A DNA stretch of 43,123 bases, taken from Herbinix sp. (GTDB lineage: Bacteria > Bacillota > Clostridia > Lachnospirales > Lachnospiraceae). Positions 25,384 to 33,130 of this stretch are shown piece after piece (position 1 is the first letter of the stretch; the number at the start of each line of letters is the position of its first letter). The notes beneath the pieces are model-generated. The model made no database searches. It was not told the origin of the DNA and saw only the letters and a list, made by a program, of their open reading frames with translations. The translations under genes were made by a program, and so were the position numbers. The stretch is taken from contig JARBTJ010000027.1 in the NCBI GenBank assembly GCA_029240245.1, forward strand, positions 1-43,123. The letters run 5' to 3'.

Positions 25384-27199
25384 TGCTCTCCACCTTCCCC
25401 TTTTCTTTATAATAATGACTTTGTATATCAAACATACGGGCATATTTTCCCTTGTTCTCCATCAGCTCCTGATGATTTCCATCCTCAGCTATCACTCCGT
25501 TTTCTAAGAATAAAATGCGGTCACAGAACTTGGTGCTTGATAACCGGTGAGATATAAATAATGAGGTTTTATCCTTTGTTAAATCATTGTATTTCTCGTA
25601 TAGCTCACTTTCTGCGATCGGATCTAAGGCAGCGGTCGGTTCGTCAAGAATCATCAGAGGAGCATCCTTATATAAAGCTCTCGCCAACATCAGTTTTTGC
25701 ATCTCACCGCCGGATAATTGAATCCCCTCTTTATTAATGGTTTGGGTCAGGAAGGTCTTCTCTTTATCCTTCAGTCCATCGATTTTATCCTTTAATCCCG
25801 CCAGTGTAAGGCATTGATGTACCTTATCATAATTAATATCCTTCTCCGTGCAGGCTGCAACATTTTTTGCGATCGTAAAAGCAACAATTTCAACTTCCTG
25901 AAATACCACTCCCACCAGACTATGATATTCCTCCAGATTATAATCACTAATTAATTTACCATTGACCAGGATATTACCATCGGTAGGATAATAAAGCCCT
26001 GATAACAGTTTTACCAATGTGGTCTTTCCCGCGCCGTTATTGCCGACTAGAGCTATTTTACTACCACCGTCTATTTTTAAGTTCAGATGAGATATCGTAT
26101 CTTTATCAGCTCCGGGATACCGAAAGGATACATCCACAAATTCAATGGAAAATGGATACTCCTTATCCTTCGGAAGCTCACAGCCTCCGCTGTGACGAAA
26201 GACCTCTGGAATCTCAACAAAGGTACGGTAATCATTAACCCCTAGATTCGCTCTTCTTAAATTAGAATAAGCATTTACCGCTTCATTAAGCCAGTTGGAA
26301 AATCCGCCAATTATCCCAATAAAGAAAGTAAAAGCTGCAGGATTGATTACTCCGTTCATTGCCTTTGAAATCAGAATTCCATAAGCAATGATATCCCTTA
26401 CATACAATAAAAGGTTATCGGATAAGGAGGGAAGGAAATACCGGTATTCCACCCTTTTCGACCAGGTTACCCGCTTTTTGATCAGTGTCCTAAACAGCTG
26501 GCAGAACCAGCCTTCCATCTGATAGATACGGATATCCTTCCCATTGATCAAAGAGGTTGAATTATCATACAGATAGCTTAATTGCCGTTCATACTTCGCA
26601 AATTCTGTTTTATGCTTTTCCTCGTAGGTTCTTGCGAAATAGGTCAAAATAAAGTTTAGAATTGACATGAGTAATATGATAAGAATAATTACGGGATCCA
26701 GTAAGGCTATTGTACCGCCATATGCAGTCAGACCAATCATATTCACAAAAAAAGCAGGCGTGTTCTTCATCATGGATTCAAGGCCGGCCCAGTTTGAATT
26801 CAGAGAGTTTATTGATTTTTGAATCAATACCTGTTTTTCCTGAGGTTCCACATTAATATAATCCGTAGACATCTGTTTCACTGCATTATCAATATAGAAT
26901 TTTTTCACCCGGATAACTGTATTTTGATAATTAATCGTGTGGAATAAATACTGTTTCAAATACAGTACAGACATATTAAGTATTGTTATACCGCCCAAAA
27001 TGATAAGATATTCACCGAATCCTTTTCCTACGGTAATCATTCCGACTGCCGCAGCCGGTATCATTGTAGCAAATACCTGAATCAACAGCTCACACAGCAT
27101 TTGCAGAGGCAGCGTATATCGAAGACTTTTGATATAGCTAAATGCGATGTGGTAGATATAGTTGATATTCTTCCATAAGGAATAATTTTTCTGTACCAT
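25367..27199 (-). CDS. ABC exporter subunit (permease-ATPase fusion), first of an overlapping pair
   Basis: 610 residues, ATG 27199 after AGGAGAG. Membrane domain about 1-330; ATPase domain with Walker A VGNNGAGKTTLVKLL, Q-loop VGVVFQEVEIV, signature LSGGEMQKLMLARAL, Walker B LMILDEPTAALDP, H-loop SLFISHRLSS. The inserted LIYGY/YLYDNSTSLINGKDIRIYQME region matches its partner's NNYKFGKDIRLYHMAG, so the two are paralogues. It follows the two-component genes after a strong terminator, so it has its own promoter within 27200-27327 (candidate TTGATA, 16 bp, TAAATA on the minus strand). Probably regulated by that LytTR protein; no clear LytTR direct repeat was recognised. Confidence 0.9.
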   Translation of the reverse strand: MVQKNYSLWKNINYIYHIAFSYIKSLRYTLPLQMLCELLIQVFATMIPAAAVGMITVGKGFGEYLIILGGITILNMSVLYLKQYLFHTINYQNTVIRVKKFYIDNAVKQMSTDYINVEPQEKQVLIQKSINSLNSNWAGLESMMKNTPAFFVNMIGLTAYGGTIALLDPVIILIILLMSILNFILTYFARTYEEKHKTEFAKYERQLSYLYDNSTSLINGKDIRIYQMEGWFCQLFRTLIKKRVTWSKRVEYRYFLPSLSDNLLLYVRDIIAYGILISKAMNGVINPAAFTFFIGIIGGFSNWLNEAVNAYSNLRRANLGVNDYRTFVEIPEVFRHSGGCELPKDKEYPFSIEFVDVSFRYPGADKDTISHLNLKIDGGSKIALVGNNGAGKTTLVKLLSGLYYPTDGNILVNGKLISDYNLEEYHSLVGVVFQEVEIVAFTIAKNVAACTEKDINYDKVHQCLTLAGLKDKIDGLKDKEKTFLTQTINKEGIQLSGGEMQKLMLARALYKDAPLMILDEPTAALDPIAESELYEKYNDLTKDKTSLFISHRLSSTKFCDRILFLENGVIAEDGNHQELMENKGKYARMFDIQSHYYKEKGKVESNEEVF

Positions 27200-27233
27200 G
27201 GTTTCTCTCCTATTTGATCCGTCTTTGTTCCTA

Positions 27234-27266
27234 TCAGAGTCATGTATTTATTAAGAACCTCTGATA
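27234..27266. promoter_or_regulatory. Inverted repeat upstream of the ABC exporter pair
   Basis: ATCAGAG (27234-27240) and CTCTGAT (27260-27266) form a perfect 7-bp dyad separated by 19 bases, in the leader of the exporter operon. It may be a regulator site or a leader hairpin. Confidence 0.35.
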
Positions 27267-27320
27267 ATCGTGTTCTTATTTATTTCATAGCTTTATCATA
27301 TCAATAAAATAGTGTTAATG

Positions 27321-27354
27321 AAAAAAAGTGCATGAAATGTAAAAATTCATGCAC
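27321..27354 (-). terminator. Strong terminator after the histidine-kinase gene
   Basis: GTGCATGAA (27328-27336) and TTCATGCAC (27346-27354) form a perfect 9-bp stem with a 9-base loop, followed on the minus strand by seven T. It begins six bases beyond the kinase stop, separating the two-component operon from the exporter genes. Confidence 0.9.
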
Positions 27355-27359
27355 GAATG

Positions 27360-28280
27360 TTAAAGTGGAAGCATAATCTCCGTCACAAAGACACCGGGCT
27401 CATTCTTTCGATTAATAAATCCACCGTATTTATTCACGATATTGTCAATCCTCTTTAATCCGTGTCCATGGTTTCCTTTCTTCGTCGTAATAAACTCGGG
27501 ATTAATCTTACGCACCAGTTCATCAGTAGAGTTCGTTACACTTATATAGAGCTGCTGCTTAAAGATACCAATATAAACCCTTAAAAACTTGGCTTTATCC
27601 TCACGCATTCCATCACACGCTTCCAGCGCATTATCGAGAAGGTTACCGATTAAGACACACAAATCAATGTCACTTACTTTAAGCTGCTCCGGCACACCGG
27701 CTTTACAGTTGATATCAATCTGCTTGGCCGTTGCAAAAGATAATTTACTGTTTAAAATTGCATCTAGATTTATATTCCCTGACTTAATCAATAAATCAAT
27801 ACTGCTTAAATCCATCTCCAGTTGATTTAAATAATCCCCGATTAGATCATATCGCCTCATAGCCAGATGCGCTTTCAACGTCTGCATATGATTATGGTAG
27901 TCATGCCGCCATCCCCGCATCGTCAAATAGATATTCTGAACTTCATCCACCTGCTGTCCGACCACTTTATACTGATATTCCTTCATACGGTCTTCATAGC
28001 TTTTACGCATCAGATATTGGCTGTTTACCGACAGGAAGAACACCATAGTCGTTAAAATGATGTCAATCCAGATGGCTCCCTTGAAATACTGAAGCTCACA
28101 ATAGGTTATCACGAAAATGCTAGTATAAAAAATGATATGGGAAAGGAATGATACCTTCCCTTTTTTATGTAATATACCACTATGTAACAGAAAGAACATC
28201 AAAGCCAGTCCGGTATTATAAATACATCCAATCCAGATCATTACCTCCATGGAGGTTATCTCATGTAACAGCTCCCTCAT
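27360..28280 (-). CDS. AgrC-like sensor histidine kinase (GHKL, SpoOB-type)
   Basis: 306 residues. The N-terminal membrane part is short, about three helices (12-35, 45-62, 68-86), instead of the six or seven of AgrC. A coiled linker (RKSYEDRMKEYQYKVVGQQV) leads to the phosphoacceptor helix MRGWRHDYHNHMQTLKAHL with H126, then a GHKL ATPase: N-box GNLLDNALEAC (N213, N217) and G-box KKGNHGHGLKRIDNIV. It phosphorylates the LytTR regulator encoded just upstream; the genes overlap by four bases (ATGA). The truncated sensor could detect a peptide or exporter activity; inference. Confidence 0.9.
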   Translation of the reverse strand: MRELLHEITSMEVMIWIGCIYNTGLALMFFLLHSGILHKKGKVSFLSHIIFYTSIFVITYCELQYFKGAIWIDIILTTMVFFLSVNSQYLMRKSYEDRMKEYQYKVVGQQVDEVQNIYLTMRGWRHDYHNHMQTLKAHLAMRRYDLIGDYLNQLEMDLSSIDLLIKSGNINLDAILNSKLSFATAKQIDINCKAGVPEQLKVSDIDLCVLIGNLLDNALEACDGMREDKAKFLRVYIGIFKQQLYISVTNSTDELVRKINPEFITTKKGNHGHGLKRIDNIVNKYGGFINRKNEPGVFVTEIMLPL

Positions 28281-28993
28281 AATCGTATATCTCCCTTATA
28301 GTACCGTATAAATGCTTCATTAAGTCCCTGGTATTGATTCCTGCTTACCGGAACCGACAGGCCATTTGATAAAAGCAAGTCAGATTTATTGATCTTTTCT
28401 ATATATTTTATATTTACAATATAGGAACGATGTACTGTAATTAAGTCCGGCCCCAGTTCCTTAGCAATCTGACCAATACTGTATTTCCATTCATAAATCT
28501 GATTCACTGTTGTCATCTTTAGGTAATGACCAAGTGCCTCTATGCTAATAATATTGCATTCCTCGACTTTAAGCATTTCACCGGCATATTGAAATATATA
28601 ATACTTCGGTTGATTCGTATGAAATCTATGATCAATGTCATCCAATGCAGAAAATAGCTGATCTTCCTTTATCGGTTTCAAGAGATAGCGCTGTGCTCCG
28701 ACTTCATATCCTTCAAAAACATACTCCTTCAATCCCGTTAAAAATAATAAATAAATACTCTTATCTTCGGCACGGATTTGTCTGGCCAGCTCCATGCCAC
28801 TCATTTTACCCATCTGGATATCCAAAATTAATAGATCAAAGGGAAAGGATTCCGGGTGTTCGAACAGGAATGCCTCGGCGCTTCGAAATAACTTAATTTC
28901 ACTGGAGATATGTTTTGTTTTCGACCATTCTTCTAACTTCGATTTTATATAATTCAATTGAATTTCATCATCATCACAGATTCCAATCCTCAT
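28277..28993 (-). CDS. LytTR-family response regulator (AgrA-like)
   Basis: 238 residues from ATG 28993; the in-frame GTG at 29008 overlaps the GTGAGGAT ribosome site. Receiver domain: RIGICDDDEIQ acidic pocket (D7-D9), phosphoacceptor D58 in LLILDIQMGKMSG, and LKPIKEDQL with the conserved Lys. The LytTR DNA-binding domain follows (FQYAGEMLKVEECNIISIEA, DLITVHRSYIVNIKYIEKI, GLSVPVSRNQYQGL). It activates targets by binding direct repeats, probably the exporter operon at 27199. First gene of a two-gene operon. Confidence 0.92.
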   Translation of the reverse strand: MRIGICDDDEIQLNYIKSKLEEWSKTKHISSEIKLFRSAEAFLFEHPESFPFDLLILDIQMGKMSGMELARQIRAEDKSIYLLFLTGLKEYVFEGYEVGAQRYLLKPIKEDQLFSALDDIDHRFHTNQPKYYIFQYAGEMLKVEECNIISIEALGHYLKMTTVNQIYEWKYSIGQIAKELGPDLITVHRSYIVNIKYIEKINKSDLLLSNGLSVPVSRNQYQGLNEAFIRYYKGDIRL

Positions 28994-29061
28994 CGGTTTT
29001 ATCCTCACCCGGTATATATTATATTGAAACCTATTATAACATAATCTTTCTCAGACGCAAG

Positions 29062-29090
29062 ACTGCCGCCTACAAAGTGAAGGCGGCAGT
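29062..29090. other. Strong hairpin between LmrCD-like genes and the regulator
   Basis: ACTGCCGCCT and AGGCGGCAGT form a perfect 10-bp G+C-rich stem with a 9-base loop. There is no T-run on either side, so it is not a canonical terminator, but its position 44 bases after the exporter stop (29134) suits 3'-end formation or protection. Confidence 0.6.
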
Positions 29091-29133
29091 GTAGAATAAT
29101 ATGCTAATCAACTGTCCTCATGAAATCCATAGA

Positions 29134-30933
29134 TTATTCAAACTGCGAGTTATAAAGCTTATAATAAAAGCCCTGTTTTTCCATGAGTTCTACATGGCTT
29201 CCCTGCTCCACTACATTACCCTGATCCACCACGAGGATATTATCCGCACCTTGAATCGTGGATAGACGATGTGCTATAACAAAGCAGGTCTTCTTCTCCA
29301 TTAGTTTTCGCATCGCTTTCTGGATCTTGATTTCCGTTCTGGTGTCCACATTGGAGGTCGCTTCATCGAGAATTAACATCTTTGCATCAAGCAGCATAGC
29401 TCTTGCTATGGTAAGCAGCTGCTTCTGACCCTTGGAGATATTGAGACCATCCTCATTAATAATGGTGTTATATCCTTCCGGAAGGCGCTTTATGTAGGAA
29501 TGCATACCTGCCATCTTCGCAGCTTCAATAACCTCCTCCATCGTTGCATCATCTTTACCGTAAGCGATATTATCAAAAATACTTCCCTGGAACAACCAGG
29601 TATCCTGAAGCACCATGGCATAGGCTTTTCTTAAGCTTTTTCTGGTTAAATCTCTGGTTTCCTTATCGTCCACACAGATATTGCCGTCCCAGACATCATA
29701 AAATCGCATGAGTAAGTTAATAATTGTTGTCTTTCCTGCTCCTGTCGGACCAACAATTGCAGTCAAACTGCCCGGCATTGCATGCAGGAATAAATTCCTT
29801 ATAATCACCTTATCCGGCAAATATCCGAAGGAAACATCCTTCATGACTACATCCCCATGCACCTCACCAAGGTCAAGTGCGTCAACCTTATCCGCTATCT
29901 CTGACGGCTCATCCATCAGTTTAAAGACACGTTCTGCGGCGGCTGCTGCAGACTGAAGTTCACTGATGATGTTGGCGGCCTCGTTAATCGGTCCGGAAAA
30001 TTTCCTGCTGTATTGTACAAAGGAGGAGATATTACCTAAGGTCATTTTTCCGAACAAATATAATATGGCACCAAAAACCGTGATTAGGGAAAGGGATAAA
30101 TTATTGATAAAATTAACTGTCGGACCGGTCATGCTCCCGTAATATTCTGCTGTATAATAAGCCTCTACCGTTTCTTCATTCAGTTTATCAAACCGATTCA
30201 TGACGGAGTTCTCAGCCGCATAGGCTTTAATGGTCTTCTGTCCCGATACCATTTCTTCAACAAAGCCATTAAGTTCCCCAAGCTTAGCGGATCGTCTCCG
30301 AAATAGCGGACGGACCTTCTTTGCCATGTAACGGGTATAGAATATGGACAACGGAATCGTTACCAGCATGACTAGAACCAATTCAGGGGAAATGACTATC
30401 ATCATAATCAGGGAACCGATTACCGTAATAACGCTGGCACTCACCTGCACAACATCCGTGGATAACGAGGTATTGATCGTATCGATATCGTAGGAAATCC
30501 TGCTGATAATATCTCCTGCCTGATTACGGTCAAAATAGCCGACCGGCAGCTCCACTAATTTCGTGAAAACGTCCTCCCTCATCCGGCGGACGATTTTCTG
30601 ACTGAAGCGAATCATGAGTGTTGCCAACAGATAGGATAATATGGAGGATATTACATAAAAGAGTATCATCCATGCTGCATAATGAAATACCGTTTGAAAC
30701 ACAACCAGGCCTTTACCGGGTTCAATTGCGTCAATTGCATATCCGGAAAGCATCGGTCCTAACAGCGCAAGCATATTACTGGTGATGGTAAGTAAAATCG
30801 CCATTGCCAGCAGCCACTTATACTCAAAAACATAGTTCCACAGTCGGTTTAAAACATATTTCGTATCCTTCGGTTTTTCAGTTTTATCACTAATTTTAGG
30901 TTTTGCCCCTGTTAAATTTTGATTTGGCGGCAT
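29134..30933 (-). CDS. Heterodimeric ABC multidrug-type exporter subunit (LmrD/BmrD/YheH-like)
   Basis: 599 residues from ATG 30933 (site GAGG); the in-frame GTG at 30939 lies inside the site. A six-helix exporter domain with a long cytoplasmic N-terminus, then the ATPase: Walker A VGPTGAGKTTIINLL, Q-loop YAMVLQDTWLF, Walker B MLILDEATSNVDTR with catalytic Glu, H-loop CFVIAHRLST. The signature reads ISKGQKQLLTIARAM, with Lys for the central Gly. Its partner has the complementary defect (Asp for the catalytic Glu), so the pair is an asymmetric exporter with one degenerate site, as in LmrCD and TM287/288. The genes are 336 bp apart, separated by tandem repeats. Confidence 0.93.
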   Translation of the reverse strand: MPPNQNLTGAKPKISDKTEKPKDTKYVLNRLWNYVFEYKWLLAMAILLTITSNMLALLGPMLSGYAIDAIEPGKGLVVFQTVFHYAAWMILFYVISSILSYLLATLMIRFSQKIVRRMREDVFTKLVELPVGYFDRNQAGDIISRISYDIDTINTSLSTDVVQVSASVITVIGSLIMMIVISPELVLVMLVTIPLSIFYTRYMAKKVRPLFRRRSAKLGELNGFVEEMVSGQKTIKAYAAENSVMNRFDKLNEETVEAYYTAEYYGSMTGPTVNFINNLSLSLITVFGAILYLFGKMTLGNISSFVQYSRKFSGPINEAANIISELQSAAAAAERVFKLMDEPSEIADKVDALDLGEVHGDVVMKDVSFGYLPDKVIIRNLFLHAMPGSLTAIVGPTGAGKTTIINLLMRFYDVWDGNICVDDKETRDLTRKSLRKAYAMVLQDTWLFQGSIFDNIAYGKDDATMEEVIEAAKMAGMHSYIKRLPEGYNTIINEDGLNISKGQKQLLTIARAMLLDAKMLILDEATSNVDTRTEIKIQKAMRKLMEKKTCFVIAHRLSTIQGADNILVVDQGNVVEQGSHVELMEKQGFYYKLYNSQFE

Positions 30934-30974
30934 AGGCACCTCATTTCCGGATTATATTTCTTCCTTAATTTATT

Positions 30975-31268
30975 TGAATTCATAATCTGCCAACTTAATT
31001 TAAACAACAAATGAACTTCATTTTATATCAACTTAATTTAACAACAATTGAACTTTCATCATAATCTATCAAACTAAATTTAAGCAACAATTGAACTTTC
31101 ATCATAATTTATCAACTTAATCTAAACTAAAATTGAACTTTAATCATAATCTGCCAACTTAATTCAAACATCAATTGAACTTTAATCATAATCTGTTAGC
31201 TTAATTTAAACAACAATTGACTTTAATCATAATCTGCCAACTTAATTCAAACATCAATTGAACTTTAA
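30975..31268. repeat. 42-bp tandem repeat array inside an exporter operon
   Basis: Seven units; the TGAACTT marker (TGACTT in one) lies at 31012, 31049, 31092, 31134, 31176, 31218 and 31259, a period of 37 to 43 bp, mostly 42. The core is AACTTAATTTAAACAACAAT followed by TGAACTTTAATCATAATCTG then CC. Right-hand units are the best preserved. The array fills the whole gap between the two exporter genes and its last unit ends at the stop codon of the upstream one. There are no spacers and no ORF. Confidence 0.95.
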
Positions 31269-32966
31269 TCACAGAATCTGTGACTGATAAATCTCCTTAT
31301 ACACATCACAGTTAGCAAGCAATTCTTCATGTGTTCCGTAACCAGCCATTTGCCCATCTTCAATTACCAGAACATGGTCTAATTTCATTACGGAGCTGAT
31401 GCGCTGAGCAATAACAATAGTAGTGGTATCGCTGTAATTCTCTCGGATCGCCTTTCTTAACAGGGAGTCAGTTTTATAGTCCAAGGCACTCGAGGAATCA
31501 TCCAGAATCAAAATCTCGGGACAACCGGCTAAAGCTCTGGCCACCAATAACCGCTGCTTTTGACCACCACTTAAATTACTACCCTTTATGGCTAATTTAA
31601 AGTCTAACCTTTCCTCCAAGCCCTCGATAAATGAAGCCGCTTGAGCGTCATTTGCAGCATCCCATATCCGGTTCTCCGATATATCACGGCCCAAATTAAC
31701 ATTTTCATAGACTCTGTCGGCAAACAATACATCGTTCTGGAAAACAACTCCAAACATTTTCCTTAATTCCTGTTTATTAAAGCTTCTCACATCTTTTCCG
31801 TTGATTTGTATGCTGCCTTCCTTCACATCATAAAAGCGCATTAAAAGATTAATCAGGGTCGTCTTTCCGGCTCCGGTAGAGCCGATAATACCAAGACTCT
31901 CCCCTTTTCTTAAAGTAAAGTTCACATCACTGATGCAGGGTTCCTCCGTATAAGAAAAACATACATGATCAAACATAATATGAACATCGGAAGGCACCGA
32001 TTCAATCGTTAGCTCCTGGAGATCCTCCTCCGTGTCCAACACCTCAGCGATACGGGCTGCTGATGCACTGGCCTTGGAAAACACGACAAAGATTCTGGTA
32101 ATTGCCATAACTGCCTGCTGCATGATGGCAAAGTATGACAGAAAAGCAACTATTTTACCCGGCTCGGAAGCTCCGGAATTGACTCGGAAGGCACCCACGA
32201 TTACCACCAAGGTAAGTCCTACATTTAATAAGAAGTTGATAATCGGATTAGTGGTTGCCATGGTGGTACCGGCTTTTTGCTCCTGCTCCGATACTTTTAA
32301 ATTGATGTCAGCAAAACGCCCCTTTTCATAAGGTGTTTTTGATAAGGCCTTTATCACTCGGACACCCGTGATATTTTCACGTAATACTCTGATCATTTTA
32401 TCGGTTAATATTTGCACCTTCGTATATAAGGGGATTCCTTTTTTGGAAACCAGATAAACGACGATGGCTAGAAACGGAAGCACACCCACCAGCACCAAGG
32501 TCAATACCGGTTCCAGTGTACTGGTGATAATGATTCCGCCGATTAAGATAATCGGGGCACGTACGCCCATTCTCTGCATCATGCCAACCATGTTATGTAT
32601 ATTATAGGTATCCGTCGTCATTCGTGATTCCAAGGAGGGAACCGTAAAATGATCCAGCTGGGTTCCGGATAGATTAAGTATTTTTTCGAATAAATCATGC
32701 CGTAAATTTCGAATGGTATTCCTCGCAACTCTGGCAGCCATACGGTTTGCCAAAATATTAAAGGTTCTGGCTCCGATGGATAGAATAATCATAACCACAC
32801 CCCACCATACGATTAAGGAAACCTTTTGGTATGGTATAATATCATCAATAATAAAAGCAAGGACCCATGGCAGGCCCAAATCCATAAAGGTACCAAGTAC
32901 CTTTATGGTAAAACCTAACATCATCCTTGCTATATATGGTTTTAAATAGGTAAGCACTTTCTTCAA
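31269..32966 (-). CDS. Heterodimeric ABC multidrug-type exporter subunit (LmrC/BmrC/YheI-like), degenerate ATP site
   Basis: 566 residues from TTG 32966 (MKKVLTYLKPYIARMML), six to seven bases after CGGAGGT; the ORF stays open to 33110 but that extension (an unlikely hydrophilic leader) crosses the promoter. Exporter domain, then Walker A IGSTGAGKTTLINLL, Q-loop FGVVFQNDVLF, signature LSGGQKQRLLVARAL, Walker B ILILDDSSSALD and H-loop TIVIAQRISS. The catalytic Glu is Asp and the switch His is Gln, so this half-site should be non-hydrolytic, typical of asymmetric heterodimers. Substrate is unknown; related pumps expel drugs or lipids. Confidence 0.92.
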   Translation of the reverse strand: MKKVLTYLKPYIARMMLGFTIKVLGTFMDLGLPWVLAFIIDDIIPYQKVSLIVWWGVVMIILSIGARTFNILANRMAARVARNTIRNLRHDLFEKILNLSGTQLDHFTVPSLESRMTTDTYNIHNMVGMMQRMGVRAPIILIGGIIITSTLEPVLTLVLVGVLPFLAIVVYLVSKKGIPLYTKVQILTDKMIRVLRENITGVRVIKALSKTPYEKGRFADINLKVSEQEQKAGTTMATTNPIINFLLNVGLTLVVIVGAFRVNSGASEPGKIVAFLSYFAIMQQAVMAITRIFVVFSKASASAARIAEVLDTEEDLQELTIESVPSDVHIMFDHVCFSYTEEPCISDVNFTLRKGESLGIIGSTGAGKTTLINLLMRFYDVKEGSIQINGKDVRSFNKQELRKMFGVVFQNDVLFADRVYENVNLGRDISENRIWDAANDAQAASFIEGLEERLDFKLAIKGSNLSGGQKQRLLVARALAGCPEILILDDSSSALDYKTDSLLRKAIRENYSDTTTIVIAQRISSVMKLDHVLVIEDGQMAGYGTHEELLANCDVYKEIYQSQIL

Positions 32967-33030
32967 AACTAATACCTCCGGCTCTATGATTCGCCTATCG
33001 AAAAACGAAATCGATTTTCGCACAAATATA

Positions 33031-33059
33031 ATTTTAGCACCAGCATGGTGAGTAGTCAA
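33031..33059 (-). promoter_or_regulatory. Promoter of the LmrCD-like operon with a palindrome in its spacer
   Basis: Minus strand: -35 TTGACT (33054-33059), 17-bp spacer, -10 TAAAAT (33031-33036). The spacer holds CACCATGCTGGTG (33038-33050), a 13-bp perfect dyad (CACCA/TGGTG), positioned where a repressor would occlude the polymerase. A second near-palindrome with arms CGAAA/TTTCG lies just downstream (33005-33020). Confidence 0.7.
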
Positions 33060-33130
33060 GGTTTGAAAGTAATTTGGTAATTTGAAGGTAATCGGGTTAA
33101 GTGTATCCAATTACCAACCTCGTTATCCGA

